Source: Gallionella sp. (GTDB taxonomy: Bacteria; Pseudomonadota; Gammaproteobacteria; Burkholderiales; Gallionellaceae). Taken from it: DNA of 34,590 bases. The stretch is taken from the NCBI GenBank assembly GCA_028689145.1, contig JAQTWT010000017.1:1-34590 (forward strand), read 5' to 3'. The position numbers and the translations under genes are program-made. Shown here piece by piece: positions 1-8,003 of this stretch. The notes beneath the pieces were generated by a model that was not told where the DNA came from, did no database searches, and saw only the letters and a program-made list of their open reading frames with translations. The first letter of the stretch is position 1, and every line of letters begins with the position of its first letter.

Positions 1-18
1 ACTCTGGTATTCTTTCAT
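1..18 (-). CDS. Y1 (IS200-type) transposase, first six codons only
   Basis: A minus-strand ATG at 18-16 is preceded by GGAGATTCACG and reads MKEYQS before leaving the window. Single-domain Y1 HUH transposases of the IS200 group commonly start in this way. The hairpin 70 bases upstream is in the position of an IS200 left end. Six residues cannot prove the family. The next residues outside the window should continue toward a HUH motif if the call is right. Confidence 0.45.
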
Positions 19-125
19 CGTGAATCTCCATCTCTTAGTCGAGATTACAGATTCACTCTCACCGTGGTATAGGTCAAACCTTTGTGAGTCCCCCGGCATA
101 GCCGGGGGTTTACCTCAGTGAATTA
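1..125 (-). mobile_element. 5' end of an IS200/IS605-type insertion sequence
   Basis: Read on the minus strand, this is a subterminal hairpin (arms 90-97 and 101-108, CCCCCGGC/GCCGGGGG, three-base loop), then about 70 bases of leader, a GGAGATT ribosome site, and a start codon at 18 opening MKEYQS. IS200/IS605 elements have no long terminal inverted repeats. They carry subterminal hairpins and a Y1 transposase whose N terminus often begins in this style. The right limit is set where tspO homology resumes (about 126-129). Only the first ~125 bases are in the window, so the family assignment is an inference from hairpin plus N-terminus. Confidence 0.55.
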
Positions 126-128
126 TTC

Positions 129-365
129 GTCGCGCAGTTGTTCGCCAACGCGCTTTGGACATGGATTTTCTTTGTCTGGCATCAGGGTGCGCTGTCTCTG
201 GGCGAGATTGTTGTCCTGTGGTTGCTCATCGCCAGCACCATCTTCTCGTTTTGGCGTTTACATAGGCTAGCAGCACTCCTGCTCGTGCCTTATCTCGCAT
301 GGGTAAGCTTCGCCACCGCGTTGACCGTCTCGCTGTGGCGGCTCAACCCAGTGGCTCTCGGTTAA
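129..365 (+). pseudogene. tspO: TspO/MBR-family protein, C-terminal half only
   Basis: The frame from 129 reads VAQLFANALWTWIFF and continues to a PYLAWVSFATALTVSLW stretch ending RLN. This matches the last two or three membrane helices of TspO/MBR (tryptophan-rich sensory/peripheral benzodiazepine receptor) proteins, which are about 150-160 residues. Only about 78 residues remain. The N-terminal helices are absent because homology stops at the IS200-type end at about 126. TspO binds porphyrins and related ligands in the outer or inner membrane. This remnant lacks the first helices and a proper start (only TTG at 138), so it is probably non-functional. Its TAA (363-365) overlaps the stop of the convergent remnant at 362. 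Confidence 0.72.
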
Positions 366-472
366 TGGTTGAACGGCAGCAACCGTTGCATCATCTGCTC
401 CGCCTGTCTCGCATATCCGCCGCCGAACCAATTGGCATGATTGAGGATACGGTACGGGTTGTATAAATTGAG
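362..472 (-). pseudogene. Fructosamine kinase family protein, C-terminal fragment
   Basis: The last 36 codons of this minus-strand frame contain YNPYRILNHANWFGGGY followed by an amphipathic helix (RQAEQMMQRLL). That matches the conserved tail of fructosamine/ketosamine-3-kinases (Fructosamin_kin), where a Y-x-L-x-H-x-L-N-H-x-N-x-F-G-G-G-Y pattern ends the C-terminal lobe. Homology is lost upstream of about 472 and the neighbouring lipoprotein gene ends at 498. So about 250 upstream residues, including the kinase active site, are missing. The stop overlaps the tspO stop, suggesting the two genes were originally convergent neighbours and both lost their 5' parts. The recognition is from memory of the family motif. 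Confidence 0.55.
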
Positions 473-497
473 GCCGAAATGGCAGACCAATCCTTCA

Positions 498-1043
498 TCA
501 GGGTTTGGCTGATTGTTTCGTAATATCTTTTGGCGGCGCGTTAGTAGATTTCTCCGACGGCTTTTCTGCAGCGGCATCAGGCTCGACGCGCGTTTCGCCT
601 CTCTTGCGCACCACCCGCACCCGGTCGCCGATCTTGAACGCATCCGGTTTGCCGGGCTGCATCACGTAGGTGCTCTTGCCCTCTTCGCCGTCCAGTTTGA
701 CCCAAATTTCCAGACCGGGTTTGGTGGCGATGCCGGATTGATGGCCTAGCGTGCCGCCGAGTACCGATCCCAGTATCGAACCGACCGTAGCACCGCGCCC
801 GCTGCCGGTACTGGCACCGCCGACCTGCCCGAATACACCGCCAAAAGTGGCCCCGCTGCTGGTACTGGCATCCAGTTCGATTGGCGTGACACTTTCGATC
901 ACGCCAAGTTTGATGACGGCGACGTTGGCATCGTTAGCGCCGCTACCGATACCGCCCGGTTGATTGCTGGCGCAGCCGCTCAGCAACAGGGCGATACCAA
1001 ACAACATATAAAGCCGTTGACGAATATGTAGGTGCGAATTCAT
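498..1043 (-). CDS. Glycine-zipper outer-membrane lipoprotein (SlyB/17-kDa type)
   Basis: The protein has a lipoprotein signal (hydrophobic stretch then LLSGC, the cysteine being the lipidation site). After a short linker comes a glycine-rich block (GGVFGQVGG... SILGSVLGGTLG) typical of glycine-zipper 2TM proteins such as SlyB, then a small beta domain (IGDRVRVVRKRGETRV) and a charged Ala/Lys/Ser tail. The start is uncertain. Met at 1007 gives a very short signal without basic residues, whereas Met at 1043 adds RQR before the hydrophobic core and looks better. The latter lies inside the inverted repeat 1028-1085, and neither has a clear ribosome site. It is a paralogue of the lipoprotein at 2286-2744. 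The role is presumably envelope structure or stress; no specific function is visible. Confidence 0.7.
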   Translation of the reverse strand: MNSHLHIRQRLYMLFGIALLLSGCASNQPGGIGSGANDANVAVIKLGVIESVTPIELDASTSSGATFGGVFGQVGGASTGSGRGATVGSILGSVLGGTLGHQSGIATKPGLEIWVKLDGEEGKSTYVMQPGKPDAFKIGDRVRVVRKRGETRVEPDAAAEKPSEKSTNAPPKDITKQSAKP

Positions 1044-1085
1044 TCGCACATGACATGTTGATCGTGCGAATGAATTCGCACCTAC
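1028..1085. repeat. Paired REP-like element with GTAG feet
   Basis: Two perfect 22-nt copies in opposite orientation (1028-1049 and 1064-1085) are separated by 14 nt. Each copy is GTAG followed by an 18-nt palindrome (GTGCGAATTCATTCGCAC). This is the architecture of REP sequences paired into a BIME: a GTAG foot plus a hairpin. It covers the probable 5' end of the lipoprotein gene to its left. Confidence 0.85.
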
Positions 1086-1117
1086 CAGAACGGTACAGAT
1101 GCGATGAAACATGCGTA

Positions 1118-2056
1118 TCACAGCGGCACGGCGAATCCGAAATGTTGCTGGAACAGCGCCTTCAACTCATCGCGACTCGGTGCATGGTTCTGCCCTCCCC
1201 GGCTGGCGATCTTGAGCGTGCCGAGCAACGAGGCCAAGCGTCCGGTGGTCTCCCAGTCCCAACCCTGCTGGATGCCGTGCAGCAAGCCTGCGCGATATGC
1301 ATCGCCGCAACCGGTCGGGTCGAGCAGTGCGGTGGGTTTGGCACAGGGAATGATGATTTCCTTGCCGTCTGCATAGATGGTCGAGCCTTCGCCGCCGCGC
1401 GTCATGATCAGCGCACGTTTGCCTTTGGCCAGCTCTTCGAGTTTTTTGCCGGTCTTGTCCTGCAACAGTTGCGCTTCGTAATCGTTCACCGTCACATAAT
1501 CGGCCTGTTCGACGAAACGCAGCAATTCGTCGCCGCCGAACATCGGCATGCCCTGACCCGGATCGAACACCCAGGGGATGCCCGCCTCGCGGAATTCGCG
1601 CGCGTGTTGCAGCATGCCGTCGCGGCCATCCGGCGAAACGATACCGAGGCTGACATTCTTTGCGTCGCCGACATGGTTCTGTTCGGAAAAGCTCATCGCG
1701 CCGGGATGGAAAGCAGTGATCTGGTTATCGTCCAGATCGGTGGTGATGAATGCCTGCCCGGTAAAACTGTCCGGCACATGGCGGATATGCTGTTGCGACA
1801 ATTTGAGTTTATCCAGACGCGCGGCATAGGAAGCGAAATCGTCGCCGACCGTCGCCATAATCAGCGGATTGCCGCCGAGCAGCTGCAGGTTGTAGGCGAT
1901 GTTGCCCGCGCAGCCGCCAAACTCGCGGCGCATCTCCGGCACCAGAAACGCCACATTCAGGATGTGGATTTTTTCCGGCAGGATGTGTTTCTTGAATTGA
2001 TCCTGGAACACCATGATGGTGTCGTAGGCCATTGAACCGCAAATCAGAGTGTGCAT
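1118..2056 (-). CDS. PfkB-family carbohydrate/nucleoside kinase
   Basis: This 312-residue ribokinase-fold kinase would transfer phosphate from ATP to a sugar or nucleoside hydroxyl in the cytosol. The N-terminal signature region GGCAGNIAYNLQLLGG (residues about 46-61) and the C-terminal DPTGCGDAYRAGLL motif are both present. In the latter, the GxGD aspartate is the catalytic base and the preceding residues form the anion hole. Length is normal for the family. The sequence resembles the adenosine-kinase/ribokinase side of the family more than phosphofructokinase, but the substrate cannot be read from sequence. It lies between two paralogous lipoproteins with about 60-230 nt gaps, so it is probably not tightly co-translated with them. 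Confidence 0.9.
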   Translation of the reverse strand: MHTLICGSMAYDTIMVFQDQFKKHILPEKIHILNVAFLVPEMRREFGGCAGNIAYNLQLLGGNPLIMATVGDDFASYAARLDKLKLSQQHIRHVPDSFTGQAFITTDLDDNQITAFHPGAMSFSEQNHVGDAKNVSLGIVSPDGRDGMLQHAREFREAGIPWVFDPGQGMPMFGGDELLRFVEQADYVTVNDYEAQLLQDKTGKKLEELAKGKRALIMTRGGEGSTIYADGKEIIIPCAKPTALLDPTGCGDAYRAGLLHGIQQGWDWETTGRLASLLGTLKIASRGGQNHAPSRDELKALFQQHFGFAVPL

Positions 2057-2136
2057 CGTAAAATCTCGGCTGAATTTAAGAAGGCGCGAATTGTATCACC
2101 TGGTTAACGAGGAACTCGCGCAGCGATTTCGTTTGC

Positions 2137-2247
2137 TCCTTCTCCCGCAGGCGGGAGAAGGTTGGGATGAGGGCTTGGGATATATGCAAGTTTGGTTTAT
2201 GCTCAACGTCCCTCTCCCCCACCCCTCTCCCGCTCGCGGGAGAGGGG
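2137..2247. repeat. Inverted pair of CTCCCGC-hairpin palindromes
   Basis: The left unit (about 2137-2160) has stem CTTCTCCCGC/GCGGGAGAAG. The right unit (about 2210-2247) has stem CCCCTCTCCCGC/GCGGGAGAGGGG. They lie in the gap between the PfkB-kinase gene and the second lipoprotein gene. The same CTCTCCCG-type stem recurs at 3347, 8106, 18413 and 23156. Confidence 0.75.
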
Positions 2248-2285
2248 CTATCCAGCATACATCACGGATGAGCCAACCAAGCCCG

Positions 2286-2744
2286 TTAGTGGCTAATGCG
2301 CGTTACACCGCTGCCGGTCAACACCCTTACCTTGTCGCCGGGCTGGAATTTTTCGTCGCCCACCGCCTGAGTGACCGCAATCAGCTTGCCGTCCTCAAAC
2401 CTGACCGTGATATCAACGGCCGACTGGCGGGTTACGCCCTCCTCAATGGCGGAACCGACTACTCCACCGGCCACCGCGCCCAGCACGGCACCGACCGAAC
2501 TGCCTTTGCCGCCGCCGACATTGCTGCCGCCAATGCCGCCCACTATCGTCCCCGCTGCCGTGCCGACAGGCGATTTGGTGCCTTCGATCTGCACTGCGCG
2601 CACGCTTTCGACAACGGCCATGCGCACATCCTCTGGCTGCCGCGCCTGATCGCGGGTATAAGCCGAACCGGACAGGCCGGAAGCACAACTGGCGAGGGCG
2701 ACACTAGCCAATAGTAAAGCAGTCGTTTTGCCGAAGTTAAGCAT
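2286..2744 (-). CDS. Glycine-zipper outer-membrane lipoprotein (SlyB-like)
   Basis: The start at 2744 is chosen because AAAGGA lies eight bases upstream. An ATG at 2759 lacks a comparable site. The signal peptide is MLNFGKTTALLLASVALASC with a lipobox ending in Cys20. A long glycine-zipper block (GTIVGGIGGSNVGGGKGSSV...) forms two short membrane-interacting helices, followed by a C-terminal beta domain with FQPGDKVRVLTG. At about 152 residues it matches SlyB/17-kDa surface antigen proteins, which sit in the outer membrane. It shares layout and the DKVRV/DRVRV motif with the lipoprotein at 498-1043. It follows gcvPB by about 35 nt and could be read through from the gcv operon, although a hairpin lies between. 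Confidence 0.82.
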   Translation of the reverse strand: MLNFGKTTALLLASVALASCASGLSGSAYTRDQARQPEDVRMAVVESVRAVQIEGTKSPVGTAAGTIVGGIGGSNVGGGKGSSVGAVLGAVAGGVVGSAIEEGVTRQSAVDITVRFEDGKLIAVTQAVGDEKFQPGDKVRVLTGSGVTRISH

Positions 2745-2764
2745 GACCAGTCCTTTCATAAAGT

Positions 2765-2788
2765 AACGTCCGATTAAAATCAGACGTT
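2765..2788 (-). terminator. Hairpin overlapping the gcvPB stop codon
   Basis: AACGTC (2765-2770) pairs with GACGTT (2783-2788), with GATT/AATC extending the stem and a two-base loop. It spans the TGA of gcvPB (2780-2782). No T-run follows, only ACTTT, so it may be an mRNA 3'-end or attenuating structure and not a strong terminator. Confidence 0.35.
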
Positions 2789-4288
2789 AGACTTCCACGT
2801 CAGATCAAGTTCCCTTGCCGCCTTCACGTCGTCGAGACGGCGTACCGGCATGGTGTGCGGCGCGCCCTTCACCAGTTCCGGCGTAGCGTATGCCTCGTCG
2901 CGGATTTCCTTCAGCGCGTTGACGAAGCCGTCCAGCACTTCTTTGGATTCGGTTTCGGTCGGCTCGATCAGCAAACATTCCGGCACCAACATCGGAAAAT
3001 AGGTGGTGGGCGGATGGTAGCCCTTGTCCAACAGGCGCTTCGCCACGTCCATCGCGGAGATGCCGGTGGCATCCTTGAGCGGCTTGATCGACACGATGAA
3101 CTCGTGGCTGGCGCGGCGTTTCGGGAAAGCCACGGTGAAGCCCGCCTTGTGCAGTTCGGCCATCAGGTAGTTGGCGTTCAGCGTAGCGAATTCCGCGACG
3201 CGGTGCATGCCCTCCGCGCCCAGCATGCGCGCATACACATAGGCGCGCAGCAGGATGCCAATATTGCCGCTGAAGGCGGACAGGTGACCGATGGATTGGG
3301 GTAGATCCTGTTCGGTGAGATAGCGGTAACTCACGGTTTCTCCGCTCGCCCCCTCTCCCGCCCTTCGGGCACCCTCTCCCGCGAGGGGAGAGGGGAATCT
3401 TTCGACCACCGGCAGCGGCAGGAACGGCAGCAGGCGTTGCGCCACGCCCACCGCGCCCGCGCCCGGCCCGCCGCCGCCGTGCGGGGTGGAGAAGGTCTTG
3501 TGCAGGTTCATGTGGATCACGTCGAAACCCATGTCGCCGGGTTTAACCTTGCCGAGAATCGCGTTCAGGTTCGCGCCGTCGTAATACAGCAAGCCACCCG
3601 CCTCGTGGATAATTTTCTGAATCGCCTGAATCTGAGTTTCGAATACGCCCAGCGTGGACGGGTTGGTCAGCATCAGCCCGGCAGTCTGCGGGCCGACTGC
3701 GGCGCGCAGCGCGTCCAGATCAACGTCGCCGTTGGCATTGGTCGAAATCTCTTTCACTGTGTAGCCGCACATCACGGCGGTGGCCGGATTGGTGCCGTGC
3801 GCCGCATCCGGCACGATGATCTCGCTGCGCGCGGCGTCGCCGCGCGATTCGTGGTAAGCGCGGATCATCGCGATACCGGCAAACTCGCCCTGCGCGCCGG
3901 CCATCGGCATCAGCGAAACACCGGCCATGCCGGTCACGTCTTTCAATATTTCCTGCAAGTCGTACAGGCAAGCCAGCACGCCCTGTCCGGTGGATTCCGG
4001 CGCAAGCGGATGGCGCGCCAGAAAATTCGGCAGCATCGCCAGCGTGTTGCAGGCCCGCGGGTTGTATTTCATGGTGCACGAGCCAAGCGGATAAAAATGC
4101 GTGTCGATGGAAAAATTCTTCTGCGACAACCCGGTGTAATGGCGCACCACATCCATCTCGGAGGCTTCGGGCAACAGCGGTTGATCCTTGCGCAACAGCG
4201 CGGCCGGAATACCCTTGGCTACGGCAGCATGATGCGGAGCCTGTGCCGCATTGCGGCGGCCGGGATGGGAGCGTTCGAAAATCAGCAT
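2780..4288 (-). CDS. gcvPB: Glycine dehydrogenase (decarboxylating) subunit 2
   Basis: This is the second half of the split P-protein of the glycine cleavage system. With GcvPA it decarboxylates glycine on pyridoxal phosphate and passes the aminomethyl group to lipoylated GcvH. The PLP lysine is in the [18 protein letters not shown] segment. The N-terminal region has SCTMKYNPR, also conserved. It is 502 residues, slightly longer than usual. The excess is explained by an in-frame palindromic insertion that encodes [19 protein letters not shown], between the GAVGV segment and the [14 protein letters not shown] segment. The start at 4288 opens [13 protein letters not shown], the usual N-terminus of this subunit. 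It is separated from gcvPA by tpx. Confidence 0.95.
   Translation of the reverse strand: MLIFERSHPGRRNAAQAPHHAAVAKGIPAALLRKDQPLLPEASEMDVVRHYTGLSQKNFSIDTHFYPLGSCTMKYNPRACNTLAMLPNFLARHPLAPESTGQGVLACLYDLQEILKDVTGMAGVSLMPMAGAQGEFAGIAMIRAYHESRGDAARSEIIVPDAAHGTNPATAVMCGYTVKEISTNANGDVDLDALRAAVGPQTAGLMLTNPSTLGVFETQIQAIQKIIHEAGGLLYYDGANLNAILGKVKPGDMGFDVIHMNLHKTFSTPHGGGGPGAGAVGVAQRLLPFLPLPVVERFPSPLAGEGARRAGEGASGETVSYRYLTEQDLPQSIGHLSAFSGNIGILLRAYVYARMLGAEGMHRVAEFATLNANYLMAELHKAGFTVAFPKRRASHEFIVSIKPLKDATGISAMDVAKRLLDKGYHPPTTYFPMLVPECLLIEPTETESKEVLDGFVNALKEIRDEAYATPELVKGAPHTMPVRRLDDVKAARELDLTWKSNV
3347..3396. repeat. Palindromic repeat inserted in frame within gcvPB
   Basis: CCCTCTCCC occurs at 3351-3359 and again at 3372-3380. 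The second copy pairs with GGGAGAGGG at 3386-3394, and a small GCCC/GGGC hairpin (about 3360-3370) lies between the copies. The same stems occur in intergenic repeats elsewhere in this window. Here the repeat is translated and keeps the frame open, adding about 17-20 residues. Confidence 0.8.
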
Positions 4289-4310
4289 GACTATTTCCTC
4301 AGTTAACAGT

Positions 4311-4408
4311 CCCCTCCCCCTTGCAGGGGGCGGGCTGGGGAGGGGGTAGAAACCAGATATTTCACCGTTACTACCCCCATCCTAACCTTCCCCCTGCAAG
4401 GGGGAAGG
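4311..4408. repeat. Inverted pair of G/C-rich palindromes between tpx and gcvPB
   Basis: The left unit (4311-4349) ends GGGGGTAG and the right unit (4371-4408) begins CTACCCCC. Each contains its own hairpin (CCCCCTTGCAGGGGG; CCCCCTGCAAGGGGG). The GTAG/CTAC marks face each other across a 21-nt spacer. The pair occupies most of the 133-nt gap upstream of gcvPB and may act as a transcript-stabilising or attenuating structure. Confidence 0.75.
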
Positions 4409-4421
4409 AATGTCTTTACAC

Positions 4422-4922
4422 TTACTTCAATACTGCCAGCGCCGCATCGTAGTTTGGCTCAGTGGTGATTTCGCTAACCAGCTCGGTATAAATCACCTTG
4501 TTGCTTTCATCCAGCACCACTACGGCGCGCGCAGTTACGCCGCCAAGTCCGGTGTTGGCGATTTCCACGCCGTAGTTGCGCATGAACTCGCGGCCACGCA
4601 TCAGCGACAGCGTGGTGACGTTTTCCAGACCTTCGGCGACGCAGAAACGGCTCATCGCGAACGGCAGGTCGGCGGAGATCACCAGCACCACGGTGTTGTT
4701 CAGCTTGCTCGCCGCTTCGTTGAATTTGCGGGTGGAAGTGGCGCATACCGCGGTGTCCAGGCTGGGTACGATGTTCAACACTTTGCGTTTGCCGGCAAAA
4801 TCTTTCAGTCCGACATCTTTCAGGTCTTTGGCAACCAGGGTGAAGTCGGGGGCGGTTTGTCCGACGCTTGGGAAGGTGCCGTTCAGGGTGACGGGATTGC
4901 CTTTCAAAGTAACATTGCTCAT
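4422..4922 (-). CDS. tpx: Thiol peroxidase (atypical 2-Cys peroxiredoxin)
   Basis: This 166-residue protein is full length for Tpx, which reduces alkyl and lipid hydroperoxides using thioredoxin. The peroxidatic cysteine is Cys60 in [12 protein letters not shown] and the resolving cysteine is Cys94 in SRFCVAEG. The spacing is the same as in the E. coli enzyme. The N-terminal KGNPVTLNG beta strand is also conserved. The start at 4922 is supported by GGAG upstream. The gene sits 21 nt after gcvPA and 133 nt before gcvPB, so it interrupts the two P-protein halves and is likely co-transcribed with them. That placement is unusual. Confidence 0.96.
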   Translation of the reverse strand: MSNVTLKGNPVTLNGTFPSVGQTAPDFTLVAKDLKDVGLKDFAGKRKVLNIVPSLDTAVCATSTRKFNEAASKLNNTVVLVISADLPFAMSRFCVAEGLENVTTLSLMRGREFMRNYGVEIANTGLGGVTARAVVVLDESNKVIYTELVSEITTEPNYDAALAVLK

Positions 4923-4943
4923 TTTTTATCTCCAGATGGTCAG

Positions 4944-6293
4944 TTATAGGGAATGCTGCAGGGTGTCGACGTAGCGCTGCAGGTCGGCCGTTGTCTTGGT
5001 TTCCGTTGCGCAGACCAGAATGGCATTGCCCAGTTGCGGATAATGCGCAGAGAGGTCATAACCGCCGAGCACACCTTGCGCACGCATTTTATCTAATACT
5101 TGAGCAACTTGCTTTGGTAATTGTAAAGCCACTTCATGAAAATGGGCTCCGACGAACAGGCATTTCACACCGGCTATGCCGCCGGCCTGCTCGGCGAGCG
5201 CGGCGGTGTTGGCATGCGCGGCGGCGGCGACACGGCGCAGCCCGTCCACACCGAGCAACGCCATGTGAATGGTCGCCGCGGTCACCATCAGGCCCTGATT
5301 GGAGCAAATATTGGATGTCGCCTTGGCGCGACGGATGTGCTGTTCGCGCGCCTGCAGCGTCAACGTGAAACCGGGCTTGCCGTCGAGATCGACGGTGCGG
5401 CCGATGATGCGTCCCGGCATCTGGCGCACCAGTGCCTGCTTGCAGCACATGAAACCGAAATACGGGCCGCCGCTGGACAGCGGCGCGCCGAGCGGCTGGC
5501 CGTCGCCGACTGCGATATCTGCACCCTTCTCCGCCCATTGTCCGGGAGCCTTGAGCAAGGCCAGCGTCAGCGGGTTCACCAGCGCAATCGCCAGCGCACC
5601 CTGCGCATGCGCCCACGCGGTCAGCGCATCGACATCTTCCAGCGCGCCGAAGAAATTTGGCTGCGGGATCACCAGCGCGGCAATGTCGCCGCCCGCATGT
5701 TGTTGCAGCGCCTGCATGTCAATGATGCCGGTCGCAATGTCGAACGGCACCTCCACCAGTTCGATGTTCTGCAACTTGACGATGCTGTGCGCCACGCTGC
5801 GGTACAGCGGGCTAACGGTGGCGGGCAACAGCACACGGCGCGATGATTTGTGCGCGCGTACCGCCATCAGGATCGCCTCTGCCAGCGCCGAAGCGCCGTC
5901 GTACAGGCTGACGTTGGACGCATCCATGCCGGTCAGCGACGCGATCATGGTCTGGTATTCGTACAGCGTTTGCAGCGTGCCCTGGCTGGCCTCGGCCTGA
6001 TACGGTGTGTAGGCGGTGTAAAACTCGCCGCGCGTGGCGATCTCCCAGACTGCGGCGGGAATATGGTGTTCGTAGGCGCCCGCGCCGATAAAGTTGAGCG
6101 GCTGGCTGTCCTGTGCGGCGCGCTCGTGCATCAGACGCGCGACCTGCATCTCGTTCAGCCCGTCGCCGATGGCGGTCAGCTTGCCGCTGCGCAGCGCGGC
6201 GGGGATCTCGTCAAACAGCGCGTCGATATTTGCCGCGCCGATACTGGCGAGCATGGACTGGATGTCCTGCTCGGTGTGGGGGATGAAAGGCAT
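4944..6293 (-). CDS. gcvPA: Glycine dehydrogenase (decarboxylating) subunit 1
   Basis: This is the first half of the split P-protein, 449 residues, normal length. It begins [19 protein letters not shown], the typical GcvPA start, and contains the [16 protein letters not shown] segment and [12 protein letters not shown], both conserved in the family. It forms a heterotetramer with GcvPB, where the PLP lysine resides. GAGG about nine bases upstream supports the start at 6293. It follows gcvH after an 85-nt gap filled by a repeat and precedes tpx by 21 nt, within the riboswitch-controlled gcv transcript. Confidence 0.96.
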   Translation of the reverse strand: MPFIPHTEQDIQSMLASIGAANIDALFDEIPAALRSGKLTAIGDGLNEMQVARLMHERAAQDSQPLNFIGAGAYEHHIPAAVWEIATRGEFYTAYTPYQAEASQGTLQTLYEYQTMIASLTGMDASNVSLYDGASALAEAILMAVRAHKSSRRVLLPATVSPLYRSVAHSIVKLQNIELVEVPFDIATGIIDMQALQQHAGGDIAALVIPQPNFFGALEDVDALTAWAHAQGALAIALVNPLTLALLKAPGQWAEKGADIAVGDGQPLGAPLSSGGPYFGFMCCKQALVRQMPGRIIGRTVDLDGKPGFTLTLQAREQHIRRAKATSNICSNQGLMVTAATIHMALLGVDGLRRVAAAAHANTAALAEQAGGIAGVKCLFVGAHFHEVALQLPKQVAQVLDKMRAQGVLGGYDLSAHYPQLGNAILVCATETKTTADLQRYVDTLQHSL

Positions 6294-6302
6294 TTTGATC
6301 CT

Positions 6303-6377
6303 CGGGATTGAGGATCGGGAAACTGGAATCGAAGAGCGCTTTCTCCTCGCTCCTCAATCCTCACTCCCCGATCCTGA
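6303..6377. repeat. Imperfect inverted repeat between gcvH and gcvPA
   Basis: GGATTGAGGATCGGG near 6303-6318 is answered by CCTCAATCC and CCCGATCC in 6351-6376. Both arms consist of short reiterated GATCC/GATTG units, giving an imperfect stem that fills the intergenic gap. Confidence 0.5.
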
Positions 6378-6378
6378 T

Positions 6379-6768
6379 TTAGTGTGCTTCGCTATCGACC
6401 ACGGCCTGATAAGCCGCGGCATCCAGCAGTGCGGCGACATCGGCGGCGTTGTCCGGCTTCATCTTGAATATCCACGCGCCGTATGGCTCGGAGTTAATAG
6501 CTTCCGGCGCGCTGTCCAGCGCGCTGTTTACCGCGGTCACTTCACCGCTTACCGGCGCGTACACGTCGGCGGCGGCTTTCACCGATTCCACCACCGCGCA
6601 TTCTTCCTTGGCCTTCAGTTTGCGCCCCACTGCCGGCGCTTCGACAAACACCATGTCGCCCAGCAATTCCTGTGCGTGTTCGGTAATGCCGATGCTGATA
6701 GTGCCGTCGGCTTCGGTTTTGACCCATTCGTGGGAGGCGGTGTATTTTAGGTTGCTTGGGTTGCTCAT
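6379..6768 (-). CDS. gcvH: Glycine cleavage system H protein
   Basis: This lipoyl carrier of the glycine cleavage complex shuttles the aminomethyl intermediate from the P-protein to GcvT. The start is placed at 6768 ([17 protein letters not shown]) because GGAGAG lies just upstream and family members begin there. An in-frame upstream extension to 6825 runs through the intergenic repeat and is rejected. That gives 129 residues. The lipoylated lysine is Lys64 in [17 protein letters not shown], and the C-terminal GAWIFKMKP is conserved. It is the second gene of the gcv operon, after gcvT. Confidence 0.97.
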   Translation of the reverse strand: MSNPSNLKYTASHEWVKTEADGTISIGITEHAQELLGDMVFVEAPAVGRKLKAKEECAVVESVKAAADVYAPVSGEVTAVNSALDSAPEAINSEPYGAWIFKMKPDNAADVAALLDAAAYQAVVDSEAH

Positions 6769-6811
6769 GGTGCTCTCCAAAAAAATTGATGTCTGAATAA
6801 AAAAACACTTT

Positions 6812-6885
6812 TGTCCACAAAACACACGAAAATCACAAACGGCGACACTGGTTTCTTTCGTGTTATTTCGTGCTTTTCGTGGACA
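6812..6885. repeat. Inverted repeat between gcvT and gcvH
   Basis: TGTCCAC with AAACACACGAAAA at 6812-6833 is mirrored by TTTCGTGCTTTTCGTGGACA at 6866-6885, with a further CAC/GTG pair inside. Imperfect arms of about 25 nt surround a loop of about 22 nt. It occupies the whole gcvT-gcvH gap. Confidence 0.65.
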
Positions 6886-6897
6886 TTTGTTTTTGAC

Positions 6898-7980
6898 TTA
6901 AATTACCGCCTTACCATTGCGGGCGAACGGATACTTCACCACCTGCGCCGCCAGCATTTTATCGCGAATCGCCACTTGCACCGTGTCGCCAATCTGTACG
7001 CCGTTCGGCACGCGTGCCAGCGCGATGGATTTTTCCAGCGTGGGCGAAAAACTGCCGCTGGTGATTTCGCCCGCGCCGTGCGCGGTATGCACCTGCTGGT
7101 GGCCGCGCAGCACACCGCGATCCAGCAGCACGAGGCCGACCAGCTTGCGCGTCGGAGGATTCGCCAGCAGTGCGGCTTTGCCGATAAAATCGCGTTCGCT
7201 GTTCAAGTCCACCGTCCAGGCCATCCCGGCTTCCAGCGGATTGATGCTCTCGTCCATATCCTGCCCGTAGAGATTCATGCCCGCTTCCAGTCGCAGCGTG
7301 TCGCGCGCGCCGAGGCCGATGGGTTTGACTCCGGCCTTGTTTAGCGCGTACCAGAATGCTTCGACTTTTTCTTTCGGCAGCATCACCTCAAAACCGTCTT
7401 CGCCTGTGTAGCCGGTGCGCGCCACAAAATATTCGCCGCAGTCGGCTGCCTGGAAATTCACCAGCCCTTCTGTCGCGGCCTTGGTTTGCGGCAATACCTG
7501 CCACACTTTGGCGCGCGCGTTCGGGCCCTGGATAGCTACCATCGCCAAGTCGTCGCGCGAGGTGATGGTCAAGCTGGGCGCGTGCGCTGCGGCCTGCTGT
7601 TTCATCCAGGCAATATCCTTGTCCGCCGTGCCGGCGTTGACCACGATGCGAAACCACTGCTCGGTCATGAAGTAGATGATCAGGTCGTCGATCACACCGC
7701 CGTCCGGGCGCAGCATCGCGGAATACAGCGCCTTGCCGGGCAGTATGATCTTGTCGGCGTTGTTTGCCAGCAGGTAGCGCAGAAAGGCGCGCACGCCGTC
7801 GCCCTTCGCGTCCACCACACGCATGTGGCACACGTCGAACATGCCGCAATCGTTGCGCACCTGATGGTGTTCGTCGATCTGCGAACCGTAGTTCACCGGC
7901 ATGTCCCAGCCGCCAAAATCCACCATCTTCGCGCCCATCGCGCGGTGCGCCGCATTCAAGGGAGTCTGTTTTAAGGTCAT
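6898..7980 (-). CDS. gcvT: Aminomethyltransferase (glycine cleavage T protein)
   Basis: This tetrahydrofolate-dependent enzyme releases ammonia from the aminomethyl-lipoyl arm of GcvH and forms 5,10-methylene-THF. It is 360 residues, normal length. It shows the N-terminal [20 protein letters not shown] segment and MFDVCHM, and later [10 protein letters not shown] and [13 protein letters not shown], all conserved in GcvT. AGAAAG precedes the start at 7980. It is the first gene behind the glycine riboswitch, whose terminator ends about 20 nt upstream of the start codon. Confidence 0.97.
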   Translation of the reverse strand: MTLKQTPLNAAHRAMGAKMVDFGGWDMPVNYGSQIDEHHQVRNDCGMFDVCHMRVVDAKGDGVRAFLRYLLANNADKIILPGKALYSAMLRPDGGVIDDLIIYFMTEQWFRIVVNAGTADKDIAWMKQQAAAHAPSLTITSRDDLAMVAIQGPNARAKVWQVLPQTKAATEGLVNFQAADCGEYFVARTGYTGEDGFEVMLPKEKVEAFWYALNKAGVKPIGLGARDTLRLEAGMNLYGQDMDESINPLEAGMAWTVDLNSERDFIGKAALLANPPTRKLVGLVLLDRGVLRGHQQVHTAHGAGEITSGSFSPTLEKSIALARVPNGVQIGDTVQVAIRDKMLAAQVVKYPFARNGKAVI

Positions 7981-8003
7981 ATATGCTTTCTAAAAATAAA
8001 AAA

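Noticed and set aside
3437..4306. 289-codon open frame antisense to gcvPB
   Set aside because: gcvPB has the catalytic lysine and full family length; the opposite frame shows no domain or ribosome site.
6769..6825. Upstream extension of gcvH to Met at 6825
   Set aside because: It runs into the intergenic inverted repeat and lacks homology; GGAGAG fits the start at 6768.
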